The translations under genes and the position numbers were made by a program. Under the pieces are notes generated by a model. It searched no databases. It saw only the letters and a list, made by a program, of their open reading frames with translations, and was not told the origin of the DNA. A DNA stretch of 64,000 nt from Curvularia sp. ZM96 (Eukaryota; Ascomycota; Dothideomycetes; Pleosporales; Pleosporaceae), in the NCBI GenBank assembly GCA_022457065.1, contig JAJGBQ010000009.1, positions 62,001-126,000 of the forward strand, given 5' to 3'. This document shows, in pieces, positions 52,527 through 64,000 of the stretch; the stretch's first letter is position 1, and each line of letters opens with the position of its first letter.

Positions 52527-55500
52527 CTAGTCTTCCATTTGCGTAGCTCTGGTAACCCCTTCAACAGCCTGATGACCTAATCCACCAACAGCGGCGCCGC
52601 ATTCCGGACAACGCGCAAGTTGCATTGGCATTCCGCATTCGCCAATAGCAAACTAAATAGAGGGTCAGTTTTTACGCTGTACAGTTGCTGGTTGCGACAC
52701 TTACAGGATGTCCATTTGCGCAATTGTACCAGTGACCCGAGTGTGTTGCGATACCTTCTCTACCACTTACCATCGCCTTCTTGATTTCGGCAAGTTCTTC
52801 GGCAGTTACATCCTCATACCACTCCCTTCCAAGAATCTCAATGTTTTCTTCGACGCAATTTTTCAGTTGATCTGCATTTTGAAAGCGTTGCTCGCATAAT
52901 TTGTAGGCTTGCTTTAGCAACTCTTTCGCCGTTTCTACATACTTAGTTGCCTCCTTTCTGTCCTCTCCAGACAACCCAGATGAACGATAGAGGTGCGCAT
53001 TCGTTGCGAAGTAGATTGAAGCCTCCACTGCGAGTTTGGGAAGTTTCTCAACCACGCAATCATTCATCAGCGCGACGCAAGCTTTCATGAAGGCTTGAGT
53101 AAGATTTTCTGGATCACCCCCCGGGAGTTTCATATTTTCAGTCGATGGACTTGATCTGAGCTTCTTTGTCATCTGGAACTTATCATCCAGCACGATAGAG
53201 TCTGCCTTGATCTGAAGAATGCGGCCACCAAAAGTCACTCTCCGGTCTCGTTCGACGGGGGGGATATTGTCTTGGTGGATGCTAAGCGAACCGAGTGCAT
53301 TGGCGAGAGATCTAGGATCTCCTACAATGCTGTTCCTACTGGCGTGGACGATAGCTTCGTGAAGCTTATGAGCTGGTTGGTGTCGATCTGCAACGCTCCG
53401 GAGGAAATCTCCAATCTTTCTTTGTAGCTTCTTAGACTCATGATATCGGGTTCGAATCTTTGACACTACATCCTCTGTAGAGTTCTTAATGCCGTTCCTC
53501 GACTTTTCAAGACCAGATTCAAGGTCTTCAACCTCCTTTTCCAACTCTTGAAGTTCATTCTTGCCGTTAATCAGAAATCTTTTTGACATTTCATCCATCA
53601 CCGCTCTGTTGATGACTCGGTTGTATCGCTGAGTGATGTACTGCATGATTGGCCGCTGACAGTCTGGGCACTGGGGTATCTTCGTTGCTAGAGAGCTGCT
53701 GATATCTGCTAGGCCGGCGAAGTCTCCGAACATATTAGCAGTGTAGACTTCGCTCATACCGACGAGACCATCCAGCGATTCTGCCGTGAAGAAATGCCCA
53801 CATCCGAGAACGACAATTGGAGTCTCGTCAATATTGATTTCGCTGTAAGTTTTCATTTCGAGAAGATCAACTCTGGCATCTGGCTTGGAGCCACAGGCGT
53901 GACAGTAGTCGGTGGGGCATTCTTCGCCACATATACCTGGACATTGATGGCCACAAGAAAGATACTTCGAGCAGCGCTGGTCACAGGGCAGTCTGTTACA
54001 AGGCGCAGAACACGGCCTAAAAGGGAATAAAGGTCAGCATCGGTTCAATTGACTTGAAATGACGGACTCGAGCAGATGCTAGACTTACATGGTGCATCGC
54101 CCACGATGTTGGCATTCCCATGTGCATCTCTCAATGCATGGTGCACATGGCTCATGGCAGCGCAAGGTGCATTTAGAATGCCGGCAGCGGACTTCGCAGG
54201 GAGAGAAGCAAGGACCGCAGTCTTTTCCGTGGCAGGCCTTTTGACACAAATGGTTACATGTGCCAAATCGGCGTCCGCATGGTCTGGTGCATTTCTGGTG
54301 TGAGATAGAAACTTTGCCTTCAGCATCGTTATGGTTACAGCTACTACATGTTCCTGGACAAAGGTGGCCGCAGGGTAACGTTGTAGCGCAAGGGTTTGAG
54401 CAACGATAGTTTTCTGATGTCACGTCGACTGAGCAGGTCACCTTCACCGTGTGTTTGCAGGACGGGACAAGCTTCTCAACCAAAATGGAGCAGCGGAGTA
54501 TACCGGGATTCTGTGCTTGAAAGCAGAACACGTTATTCTTGAAATGCCCGCAAGGAAGCGGGACATTGTTCAGTTTGATGTGACACTTTCCGCAATCCTC
54601 CCCGCACGTCGGCTTCTGGCAGGCATGTCTGCATGGTTCATGCAGCCTTTGACAAGGCTGTGTGCACAAAAACACGTTATGCATACTTTCCGAATGACAT
54701 CTGGACTGGCACATATGGCCACATTCAGGCAAGCGCCAGGAACATGCGAGGCGACATCCTCCTTCTGGGCTGACTTTGGGAAAGTCATGAGGTTCGTGAA
54801 TTTTGATCTCGGTTTCGGGATGGCGTGGGCAGCTAAGTCCCAAACTTGTTCCCACGGCGTCAGTCATCCGAAGCATGTTGATAACTTTCTGCCACATTTC
54901 AATGTTTGAATATGTGTCGGAGTTACCAATTAGGTACATTCCGTGCTGAGCTCGACTAAGAAGAACGTTGATTCGATTTGTCGTTCTGAGGAATCCGACC
55001 CTCTTCTCGTTATTGCTTCGGACAAGAGAGACAATGATAACCTTGGCCTCTTCACCTTGGAAGTTGTCGACAGTCGCAATTCGTAAGAGATCACTAAGTG
55101 TCTTTTTTTCCAAAACGGTCTTACGGTGTGTTGAATGTAGCTCAGCGGCTTCATGCTGAGAACTTGCATCGCTTTCTATGAATCCGTCCTTATCAAGTGC
55201 TTCCTGATCTCGGTCGCTAAGTACGATTTCAAAGTCGTTTCTCATTGCTGAGCGAAGCTTCTGCAGCTGTCCAGTGTAAGGTGTCAAGACAGCGATATCA
55301 CTGCTTCTGTAGACACCCTGCCGAACGATGTGGCGGATCAGAGCATGCACCATTTCCACTTCCCAAATGTTTGAATGAGACTTATGGTGCATCTCGGAGT
55401 TTTGTCCCTCTTCGAAGTGGTCATGATCCAACCAGAACACATTCTTCTGCATTCCAACGACATCTGGAAGGTCGACGGTGGTATTGTGATCGGTTAATCT

Positions 55501-58500
55501 GGGATAGATAGTTTCCCGTATTAATTCCGATATCTCGGGACGCATTCGTCGCTGCACGTTCAGCTGGGCTACTGGAATCCTAGGTCGCCCAGATTGCCCC
55601 ACAGAAAGCCTTTCAAACTGACTCCGATCTAACTGGTACAGGCCGCCCTGATTGCTTTCGAGCGAAAGACCATAGTTGTTTATCTGCGGACGAAGTTGCT
55701 GATGGTCTCCAATTTGGATCAGATGCTCAACCTATGAATGTTTTCGTTAGCATGCTTGTGCTGGTACAGGGATGTTTCTGGGAGCAGTTCACCGTCGGGA
55801 GCAACGCAGATAGCATGTGCGGTTCCATGACTTCTCCAGCTTCCTCGCAGATCACAATCTTGCATCGCACATGCCGCAGAGTGGAAATTCGTTTCGCCAG
55901 ACCCGTGGTAGTGATTCCAATGACGTCCGCCGCTTGAAGCACTCGTCGGTCAACCTCGTCATGAATATTTGCTAGTTGCCCATACGCAGAGTCAGTTATC
56001 TTCACACTCTCGTAAAGATCATCAAGAGCATTATCATAGATCTCTTGACACCAGAAATCTATAAGCGTTTGCCTCTCTTGCTGTGACAAGGAATGAACGT
56101 TGACTGCCGCCTTCTGTAGAACGTGGTTGATCAAGGTGGCCGCCAGTCTGATCTCGCCATCTTGTGTCGCTGTGCCATCACTGCTATTGCGAGGAAGCCA
56201 GGCATCAAAAAGAGGCTTACCAACACGCTCAAAACCGTCTTCATCAAATCGACTAAATTGCTTGTGAATCTGCGGGTGCCTGCGCATGAGGTGATACTGC
56301 AAATTCGACCAGTTGGCATGTTTGAAAACGCCATGAAGTCGCCCTAGATTTTTCTTGATTTGCTCGGACTCTTGTTCCAAATGCTCGTATGCTTTGTGAA
56401 GGAGGAACCCTTCGGATCTTGTCTTGCCTTCCATTTGAGAAATCTTCCGAAGGTTGTGTTCTTCCAGAATGGCGGAGTGGCTCTGGCCTCCAATGCGAAT
56501 AGTCTTCTTGATTCCATTTTCGATTAGATGCTCGAGAAACTGATCAAGCGCGTGGTTGGTATAGCACCTTGTCCATCTTTAGCCAAGGATGTAAGTATTG
56601 GAAATTCGACTTACACCACAATGATAGGCCCTAAGTCCACTCTTGATTTACAGTCCATTAGAATCTTCATCAATTCGACGCCGAGATACGACTTTCCAGT
56701 ACCAGGGGGGCCTTGGATGAACGCAAATTCACGCGTCAAAGCTGATATCAAGGCCTCACTTTGACCACGATCTAGTCCGGTACGAGCTTCAACCATGTCA
56801 ATCATAGCTGTGTCATCAGGAGAAGAGGTCGACCGCACGTAGATATCGCCATTTCCCACCTCGTCTTTCTTGAGAATGGACTTCAAATTGAAAGCAAATT
56901 CAGGATGACGAGTGTAAAGCGGGGCCGGTATGTCAAGAGTGTTTCCGCCTTTTCGGTTCTGCGCATTCTCGATTTGGTCAGGAAGGATACAGTCCTCGAA
57001 CGGCAGCCTGCTATGCTTTTGCATTTCCTTCAAGTTCTCGAGGATTGGTACAAATGTGGCGGGAATGATACCGGGGAACTCCAGAAGAAGTCCACGAGTA
57101 TTTTTGCAGCTCAAGGAAATGGCCAAAGCTATCTGTGTCTGGTCAACGGCTACCAGCTTTAAAGTAATGGTGCACCGATAATCTTCCTTGGTGAGGCTCC
57201 GGTCGTGCCCCGTGTCTGTATCTCTTCTGCTGACAGTGAAGAACAAGTGCTGAACTTGACCATCGCGAACCGAGATAAATGAGAGAAGGATACCTTCGCC
57301 AAGTCTTTTTGAGTCTTGCCACCATTTTTGTCTCTCTTTCGCTGATTTTCTGCGTAGCTGTGGAAGCTGTTTGAACGATATACTTATTTCGAGACCATGA
57401 CGACGGTCGAATGAGATATAGCTGATGTACGCATCCGGGTAGTGGAAAGCCCGAAAATCTCCAAGACTGAGCTTTGGATTCTCGATACAAGCCGGATCGT
57501 TTTGTATAGTGTGCAAGAACAATCTTAGAGCCGTTTTCAGTTCTCCGAAAGTATCGTGACGAAGAAGACGAAAGAATGTGTCAATATGTCTCTCAACCTT
57601 ATCTTGAAGGAAGTGAGGCTGGTCGAGATTGGTCGATGGCAAAAAGTCGATTGCATCGCTCATGATTTCCTCAGAAGTTGGAAAGATCCTGACATTAACA
57701 ATGTCAGGCTTGTCGTTGTCGTGGCGATCTTGTGGCATTACCAGATTGCGAGGATATGTTGACTTGGTGACCATTTCTGCATGCGCGTTGTTTTCTTCTT
57801 GCGCAAGAAGTCCGTTTGCTCGTGCGACAATAGCTCGTATCTCATTGATCCGACCCAGCGTGATCGGCATAATCAAATCTCGGGTATCTCCAGCGATTAC
57901 TTTGGTGGCTTCTTCCATTAAATCGAGTAAAGACGTGATGTTTTCATTGAATCGAGCGCGAGGCTCTCTTCTAACAAGCTCTCGAAGTGCAACCGGCATG
58001 GTCTGCAAAGTATTCTGAATCATTTCTGAAGAGTTGGCGGATGTGAGGTGGGACTCTACGAGTGTTTGAGAAAGATGTTGGAAGAAAGGAATGGCGCGGT
58101 TTCCATTCGTGCCACTCACGAAATTGTAGAGCGCTCCGACAGAGGTATCAACGGAGAGGCAGTCCAAGAAAGCCCGATGAGTGATGACAGAGAGAAACGA
58201 ACACGCGATACGAACGAGTTCCTGCTCTTTTCCTGGGCTTGATCGCAGCTCTAGCAAGGCCTTGATATGTTCCCGGCCTCGATAGTCGTCGCTGTCCAGA
58301 TCGCGTGGCAACATCTGCTGCCATTCTAGATTGTCGCCACTCAAGATGGCAAGGCCACCACTCCAAAGCTGTTCCATTGTTCTCTTATCGTTCCTAATAG
58401 GCGAAACTTTGATGAGTCGGCGCCATGCATTGTAGTCCACTCTAGCTTGTTGTTGCTCGGGAGTCTCCTCAGGTTGAGGTGGTCGTCCTCTAGAATTATG

Positions 58501-58695
58501 TATCTCATTTCCATTTGTGGAAGGCAGATCATGGGAGTATTTGCATGCTGAGCCATACTTGCAACGGCTGTTCTTGAAGTAGCGGCACGGCCTGGGGCCG
58601 GTCTGATTTTTTCCTTTTTCGCCCTGCCCTGAATCGCCTCGTCCAAATCCCCTCCAGTCTCCTCTTCCCCGCCTTTTTTGATCAAATGTATTCAT
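52527..58695 (-). CDS. ZNFX1/Hrr1-like NFX1-type zinc-finger SF1 helicase, frameshift in last exon
   Basis: Exons are 58695-56615, 56567-55793, 55731-54089, 54016-52705 and 52653-52527. The introns are 47, 61, 72 and 51 bp, all GT-AG and phase-consistent, giving 1937 residues before the last exon. A CCCH finger uses C37, C45, C51, H55. The SF1 helicase has GPPGTGKS at 662-669, CEEAGE at about 934-939, RRMRPEIS, FQGEEAKVIIVSLVRSN and NVLLSRAQHGMYLIGN. Tandem NFX1-type CGHxC fingers follow, then a coiled-coil region and an RZ finger beginning SGHWYNCANGHP. One extra T near 52620 shifts the frame inside the RZ finger; the expected CPECGA reads on in another frame. Relatives (fission yeast Hrr1, Neurospora SAD-3, animal ZNFX1) act in small-RNA pathways. 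That role here is inference. Confidence 0.88.
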
Positions 58696-59060
58696 AATTT
58701 CAATTCAGCATCCTTTGAGATTTTCGTGTGAAGCTATGGATGTGGGTTGATTCTCAACGGGGAAAGTATGCGACGAAAGGTGAAAGAAGGAAATAGTTGG
58801 GCTTAATATAAAAGCAGAAAGATTCGTCAGAGTGTGCTGGCACATGCTTCAAGAAGCGCACCTAGATATGCAAGGAAATAATGTCTGTGCGGAGAAACAG
58901 CATACTTGTACATCATTGGAATCCTCCTATATCAGCTGATGCAGCTGAACATGCCCCGCAGAGTAATACGCAGTGGTGTGAGTTGTCAATGCAGAGGATA
59001 TCCGGCTGAGCGGATTCAAATGATGATTGACTAGGCTCAAGTCCAGGCACGTAATAGTGG
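58696..59060. other. Upstream region of the helicase gene
   Basis: This should hold the promoter and 5' UTR. No specific site is recognisable. Confidence 0.5.
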
Positions 59061-60200
59061 CCAGACCCAGAAGTGGCCACCCCAACTACTCTGCCAACAC
59101 CAACTATTTTTGACTTTTGAAGCTGCCCACTACCACCACAGCGCGCTCAATATAGCTAATTCTAGAGTTGCTATTTAATCTGCTATTCGGGATTAACTAT
59201 TGTGATCGTGTTTATTGATCGCAGAAAGCTGCTGCTACTGCGTACAGCATTCACGATCAACACGACGCCATCGCCTTGCTGGGCGCGTTCAACATGTGCT
59301 AGCTCACCACTACGAGCAGCGATTATCACCGGAACAAGAGGATAAGCTCGTCGATTGGATCCTTCGTGAAGGTAGCTGCACGCGCCCACCTAGTCATGCG
59401 CTTCGGCAAACAGTAATCCATGTCCCCAAGCAGAACAGTGGCACTACCCCTCTAAGCCAGCATTGGATCTTTAGCTTCTCACGCCGCAACCCGCGCGTCC
59501 TCTCGACTATTTGAAGGAATACTAAAGCAGCGAGAGCTAAGACAGCCACACTGAAGGCTATTATGGATTTCTTTGAGCTATTCGAGCATGCTAAGTCGCG
59601 CCTTTATTTTCAAGATGTCGATAATATCTACAGTTTAGATAAGATTAGCGCTACCATAGGGGTCTATAATAACTCTCGAGTAGTTGCTTCAAATACTAAA
59701 CGTGAAGGCTACGTGCAAGCACCAGAGATTCAAGGGTGGATTTCGATCATCAATTGCGTATCTGCTATTAGCGCCAAGCTATCGCCAGTAATCATCGTCA
59801 AGGACCAGAACCTCCAGTCAAGATAGTTTCCAACCGGGACTGGTACTGCACCATTTCGATCAATGGCTGGACCTCAAATGGTAATAATGTTGAGTAGCTA
59901 AATCGCGTCTTTATACCGGAAACTACTACTACAATTGCTGCCCCGTAATCGACTGTTCCTACTCGATGGCCATGAATCACACGTTGCTCGAGAGTTCAAG
60001 TGGGCTTGCTACCAGCACTCGAAACAGTCACCTGTTGCATCTGCCTGCACACTCCTCTCATGCGCTAAGCCTGTCGACTTTTCTGCAGTTTCTGTTAATA
60101 AGTCGAGTTACCGCAGCCGGATTCAGACCCGTGCCGCCCTTACTAACACTGCGCCAACTTGATAATGAGGACTTTTCACTAACTATAATTATATATCGAT
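59061..60200 (+). pseudogene. Decayed pogo-like transposase
   Basis: Scattered matches in several frames follow the order of DDE_1 transposases: LSPEQEDKLVDWILREG (DNA-binding region) near 59320, YFQDVDNIYSLD near 59610 where the first Asp motif should be, GWISIINCVSAI near 59740, LFLLDGHESHV near 59960 and LPAHSSHAL near 60050. Stops and frame changes are frequent. The left flank (59056-59100) has repeated AGTGGCCA units like the subterminal repeats of family A. The right end is not identifiable. Confidence 0.75.
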
Positions 60201-61772
60201 GACCGAGGTAGCGAAATAGCACCTGCATAGATTCCGAAGGGTCGTACGCTTAGTGTTCTTGTAAGCCTAGGAGTACCATGTATAGTCACGTGGTTGCCCA
60301 CTGACTAATAACTATAGTTACATATGAACCAGAACGTGATGCGTTTATGTACATAACCGTACCTTAGAACTAATGCAAAAGGAACCTCTATCTATCGAGG
60401 ATAGCGATGCTAACTGAATATGGGTATTGCGACGGCTCATGCTCGCAAATAGTCGAATACAGATAAGCTTACTGCCCTAGCAGTAGATAAGGCTTAGCGT
60501 CAGCGCACACGTACGCTACGAAGATAATTCCTTTCAGTGATTCATCTTAGAGGGTGGCTGTAGCTTCATTCTCCCACAATCGCCTGCTACTTAGTTGTGT
60601 ATGCAATGGCCAATACTGTACTTACACTGTGAAGCAAGGTTTGGGAATTATCGGGCCATAGCCTCCACTCATAGCGCGGGATCGCTTGTCACTGCTCACG
60701 CTGTTATTGGAGCCAAGAGCCACGGGCTTGAACTGAAACCGAACTGCCACCAAATCACCAGACTCAACACCCGATTTAGCCGATCGTCGTGTGGTGTCCT
60801 GATGTGCATGACAGGCCTCAAAGTGTGCATCATTGCGATTAAAGGCATGCATTCGTTGACGTCTAGCTCGCTCGTTGCAGAACAGGGAAGCGGCGGACAC
60901 AATAATACAGCAGGCTACGTACTGTAGGCTGCTTATCGTCCACCCCTGTAGCAAGACGATCTTTCCCCTCTTTCACCACTGTCACCCCCTTTGTGGTGCT
61001 GTACTGCTGTGTCACGACCACAGAATGCTGACGCTCTTGATTACGCTTACGGCCAGTAAGCAGAACGAAGGATGCAATTTAGAACGCAGCCCCGCAATCC
61101 TTGCAACCACGCCGCAACCGCGCGCTCGGCGATGACTACTACCGAGCAACTAAGCAGACTACAGCACGGTGCAGTATACATACAGCAATAGGCAGCAAGC
61201 CCTTATAGCTCATTGTTTCTAACCGAATAGTTGACTAAGGCAATAGTAAATTCTGCTTAGCAGCCTACTGGCAAAGTACTCTGTTCACAACACCTTGCCC
61301 CTCATCTATGTACATGAGTGACATTGCAAGAGAATCTCAGCCTTTCTGAACGAATTATATACGTATCGAGTCTGGGTTGCGTATTAGGTTCCAATATACG
61401 ACACTGAACAGCGCTCTGCATGTGGACGGGTTATATTCCAGCCTTCCCGCCATCGCATCTAGAAAAGAAAGTGCTTTTTCAAGTATGATATGAAGGCAGC
61501 ATTATGCTTGCAGGGTGGTGTGCTATTGCTGCACCCGCATCGGTGCCTCCATGTCACGCACGTATGCGCCAGGACTGGGTACCGAGAGCTGCTGCATAAA
61601 AAGAAAAGAAAGAAAAGAAAGAAAGTGAGCACTTCAGCCTTCCCCCGCAGACCTGAGCTCTAGCGCAAGTTGCGGCCGTTCACAGCCCACACTTGCTGCT
61701 ACCCCGATACTTTACAGTTAGGTGGCTTGTTCTACCCCTCGCACATTATCAAGTGAAGTAACTACGTAATTA
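60201..61772. other. Repeat-derived, non-coding
   Basis: No gene is supported. 60490-60600 resembles 63380-63480 (shared CACACG-ACGCTA and CTCCCACA blocks). 61004-61125 is a relative of the duplicated segment. A purine-rich AAAGAAAAG microsatellite lies near 61597-61625. Confidence 0.55.
61004..61125 (+). repeat. Diverged relative of the segmental duplication's right part
   Basis: It is alignable by eye with 18665-18790 (shared blocks GATTACGCTTAC, CCAGTAAGCA/CTAGTAAGCA and GCAATCCTTCCAACCA-like). It shows the sequence belongs to an older repeat family, not a unique host region. Confidence 0.65.
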
Positions 61773-62040
61773 CACTCTCATGCAGTTGCAGCTTCCGGTT
61801 TCTGTAAGCAGGCGACCTCTGATCCCACGCTAAGCCTCTGTCGCTTAGTGGCGATCTTGCCCAAATAGTATTAGTTTCTGTCAGCGATGCGTCTTCTTTC
61901 AAACTCTCAAACCAACCAACGCATCATGTTTACATGGCTTAGCTCTTTGTGGACAAGCGTACACCAGGCGGATCCATGTCCCGCGTGGGATGACAAGAAA
62001 GCCGCGTGTGCAAAGCGGAAGCTGCAAATGCATGAGAGTG
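61773..62040 (+). mobile_element. MITE with TA target duplication (268 bp)
   Basis: Inverted ends of about 26 bp begin CACTCTCATGCA and differ at two positions. TA flanks both sides (61771-61772 and 62041-62042). There is no coding capacity. The same sequence, inverted and split by a pogo-like element, is at 12471-14448, making this the empty-site reference. Confidence 0.88.
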
Positions 62041-62249
62041 TATGCAACGCGAATGAGGTGGCTGTTGTTTCGATGTTGTCCCGTTTCATCGTCTCTATAC
62101 TCACTCTGAGCTGTTAGTAAGAGCATAAGCATGAGGATCAGAAGTTTGGCACAGCTTTCCCCAGAGAAAGCGCTTATAGTCAGTGTCAGCATCAGCTACT
62201 TAAGCAAGGAAAGACGAGGATTGGCATGTCGGTTGCAGTATGTACAGTA

Positions 62250-62400
62250 CAGTTGCTAGCAATTGCAGCTTCACCCTTACGCGCAGCTGCGCAGTATGCT
62301 TGAGCAGCCCCACCTTCCGTACATAGCTTAGCGCGAGCAGTCAGCTGAACATGATTGGTCAATCTTCAGTCTCACGATGACGAAACTGTTATAATGCTGT
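62250..62400 (+). repeat. Diverged relative of the segmental duplication's left end
   Basis: It begins CAGTTGCTAGC after TA, as 14489 and 41131 begin CAGTGACTAGC after TA. Shared blocks include TTGC-GCTTCACCC and TGATTGGTCA. Three copies starting at the same base suggests a repeat terminus. Confidence 0.6.
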
Positions 62401-62402
62401 CT

Positions 62403-63282
62403 GCAGGGGTGAAGCTGCAATCGCTAATCACTGTATGCAATCAGCTTCCTTCAATCCGAGTTGCAACAATGACTTTTCGCGAAGACGGCATTCTTTTGCC
62501 GCACAGTGCGTCAAGAGAGAAATTCGACATACCCAACCCGTAAGCCCTAATCCTTTACTCATATCTGCAGTCTAGCTAACTTGATAAGCACATTCTTCCA
62601 CAAAGGTCTAGTTTGGCCTATGAAAGATGATGCGAGTCCACTCGAAGATTGGGACTACTATGAGTATCATAAGTTTGCGCCAAAAGCAAGCAACGATGTG
62701 ATGGGCAGTTTCTACTTGTTCCTAAGTGATATGCTGTCACGTTTCTGTAATCGTATTAAAGATATCAATGTTCACTTTCAACTCTTCAACGTCGATGCGA
62801 GGGAACTTCCAAGGCATCTCAGCACAGAAGAATCTCAGTTCGACCGCATCGAGGTAAGTAATTCAGAGGAAATTTCCTAGATTTCCCTAGCAGGCGCATG
62901 ATGATAACACTCACGAATACAGGTCTCAAATATCTGCGATCGTGGATACATTGGACCCGAAACAACTCTGTCCATTTTTGGCCCGCTGCTGAAACCAAAA
63001 AAAACCAACCCAAATGCAACGCTTCTGATGCTCTTTCTTAATGCCGTGAGTGAGATCTACCATAATAGTGGTCTAGACGGCGAAGCACAACGTTACAAAG
63101 AGTCTACGAACCTAATCATGAAATTCATACCCATGACACTAATGAGTATGATGGCTATGATGGCCGATGGCAATAGTGGAATGAGCAGTTCAGAGATGAT
63201 ACGCATCTCCTCTTGTTATACAATGTTTGGTGACTTTAACTTAGGTCTTCATACAGTACCTAGCTCAGCCTACGGGCGATAA
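62403..63282 (+). pseudogene. 3' fragment of a DUF4470-type gene
   Basis: Three exons are readable: 62403-62539, 62589-62853 and 62923-63282. Introns of 49 bp (phase 2, branch-like CTAAC) and 69 bp (phase 0) are GT-AG. The joined frame has no stop. Recognisable blocks are GILLPHSASREKFDIPNP, WPMKDDASPLEDWDY, FYLFLSDMLSRFCNRI, EVSNICDRGYIGPETTL and LLMLFLNAV. They resemble the C-terminal part of fungal DUF4470/MYND-associated proteins. The 5' portion is missing: upstream is repeat sequence and no start is credible. It could be transcribed but is unlikely to be functional. Confidence 0.65.
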
Positions 63283-64000
63283 AGCAATGCGTACAAAGTG
63301 CTTACTAATCTTACATAACATCCTCTATCCAGCTGAGTTGAATCGCTCTAGCAGCTGCCCAGCAGGTAAGGTTTGATGGCAACACTGATCCATCGGCGCA
63401 CACGCACGCTAGGAGGGTAATCTACTCACGTGAGCCATCTTGGGGAGATGCTCTAACCTCCTTCTCCCACATTCGTCGGCTGAACACTTGCTTCGATCAG
63501 TCAGTGATACCAATCAAGAAGCCCTTCTCATTCATGTTGTACGCGTAATGCGGCTCAATATCGTGTTGACTAAGTTTATCACGCGGGGGATCGAAACAGA
63601 GGCTGTAACTATTTAGCCTCTGAATCAGTCCGGCGCCGCGTATAATGATACCAATTACCTAGTGTGAGATAAGATGTATGCTGTGTTAGTTGATAAAGCC
63701 AGAAACCCAACTACCGCTCGCAAGCTTGTGGGCTACACTCGAGGTAAAATTCTGTACCATATCTCTTATAAGTGATAAGAGTCACTCTATGCGTCATTTG
63801 ATACGCCGTGCAGGCTCCAGCTCTTGTTCTGGGCTGAGTTTTTGTTGGTTGGTTGCCTGAACCTCCTTGACGTGAATACCTCGGTGTCTTCAAGACAAAG
63901 TAGATCGCTGCACACTATAACGATCAGCACTTTCCTAGTGCGTAAAAGATTCTCCTAGTTCCAGCGATTCGATTGCTGTAAGCGTGTCGTCAACAACTCC
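63283..64000. other. Repeat-derived, no intact gene
   Basis: Apart from the transposase relic at about 63490-63580, nothing is recognisable. 63380-63480 resembles 60490-60600. Confidence 0.5.
63490..63580 (-). pseudogene. Short relic of a pogo-like transposase
   Basis: On the minus strand, HYAYNMNEKGFLIGI corresponds to the first catalytic motif region of DDE_1 transposases (usually YNMDEKGF), with the Asp changed to Asn. Only about 25 codons can be followed. Confidence 0.6.

Noticed and set aside
60595..60954. Overlapping 110-residue frames on both strands
   Set aside because: No domain or repeatable start in either. The area is repeat-derived.
1..64000. CRISPR arrays, bacterial operons, rRNA or tRNA genes
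   Set aside because: None seen. The introns and gene families are fungal. I could not run a tRNA search, so a tRNA could be missed.

Overview
The window looks like a repeat-rich, accessory-type stretch of a filamentous ascomycete (Pezizomycotina) genome. A Dothideomycete is my best guess but is inference. Evidence seen: genes carry short 45-72 bp GT-AG introns. The families present are fungal: HET-NB-ARC-TPR, FunK1 kinase, DUF3435 tyrosine recombinase with C2H2 fingers, GH76 (DFG5/DCW1 type), fungal phospholipase B and 2EXR. Tad-type LINEs with RNase H, pogo/Fot-like and Hop-like MULE transposons are common. Differences between repeat copies are dominated by CpA-to-TpA changes, as expected from repeat-induced point mutation (RIP).

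Layout, left to right. 1-5.8 kb: a Tad-like LINE running off the left edge. 6.1-8.4 kb: a HET-type NLR. 8.7-10.5 kb: pogo-family A copy 1, the only copy with an unbroken reading frame. 10.9-11.6 kb: a small membrane protein gene. 12.5-14.4 kb: a MITE split by a second pogo-like element (family B). 14.5-19.0 kb: copy 1 of a 4.5 kb segmental duplication holding a dead GH76 gene and a convergent PGAP4-like glycosyltransferase gene. 19.1-21.0 kb: Cys/His-rich gene remains. 21.4-23.9 kb: an intact five-exon DUF3435 tyrosine recombinase, the family of Starship 'captains'. 24.6-28.5 kb: FunK1 kinase, a 2EXR gene and a truncated FunK1 copy. 29.5-32.9 kb: a MULE with an intact two-exon transposase and ~130 bp inverted repeats. 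34.2-36.3 kb: a GPI-anchored phospholipase B. 36.4-40.8 kb: pogo-A copies 2 and 3 flanking a Tc1 relic. 41.1-51.0 kb: copy 2 of the segmental duplication, split by a 5.7 kb poly(A)-tailed LINE. 51.1-58.7 kb: telomere-like repeats, a relic of an RZ-finger gene, then a large ZNFX1/Hrr1-like helicase gene. 59-64 kb: decayed transposons, a MITE and a 3' fragment of a DUF4470-type gene.

How it fits together. The intact host-type genes are the NLR, recombinase, FunK1, 2EXR and phospholipase B; the helicase is intact apart from its last exon. They sit as islands among mobile elements. The sequence allows a relative history. The GH76 gene was already broken when the segment was duplicated, because both copies share every lesion. 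The glycosyltransferase was probably still whole then, because its two copies carry different lesions. The LINE entered copy 2 last, leaving an intact target duplication and a 28-T tail. The recombinase makes a Starship-type giant mobile element the most interesting hypothesis, but no element boundary could be shown from this window alone.
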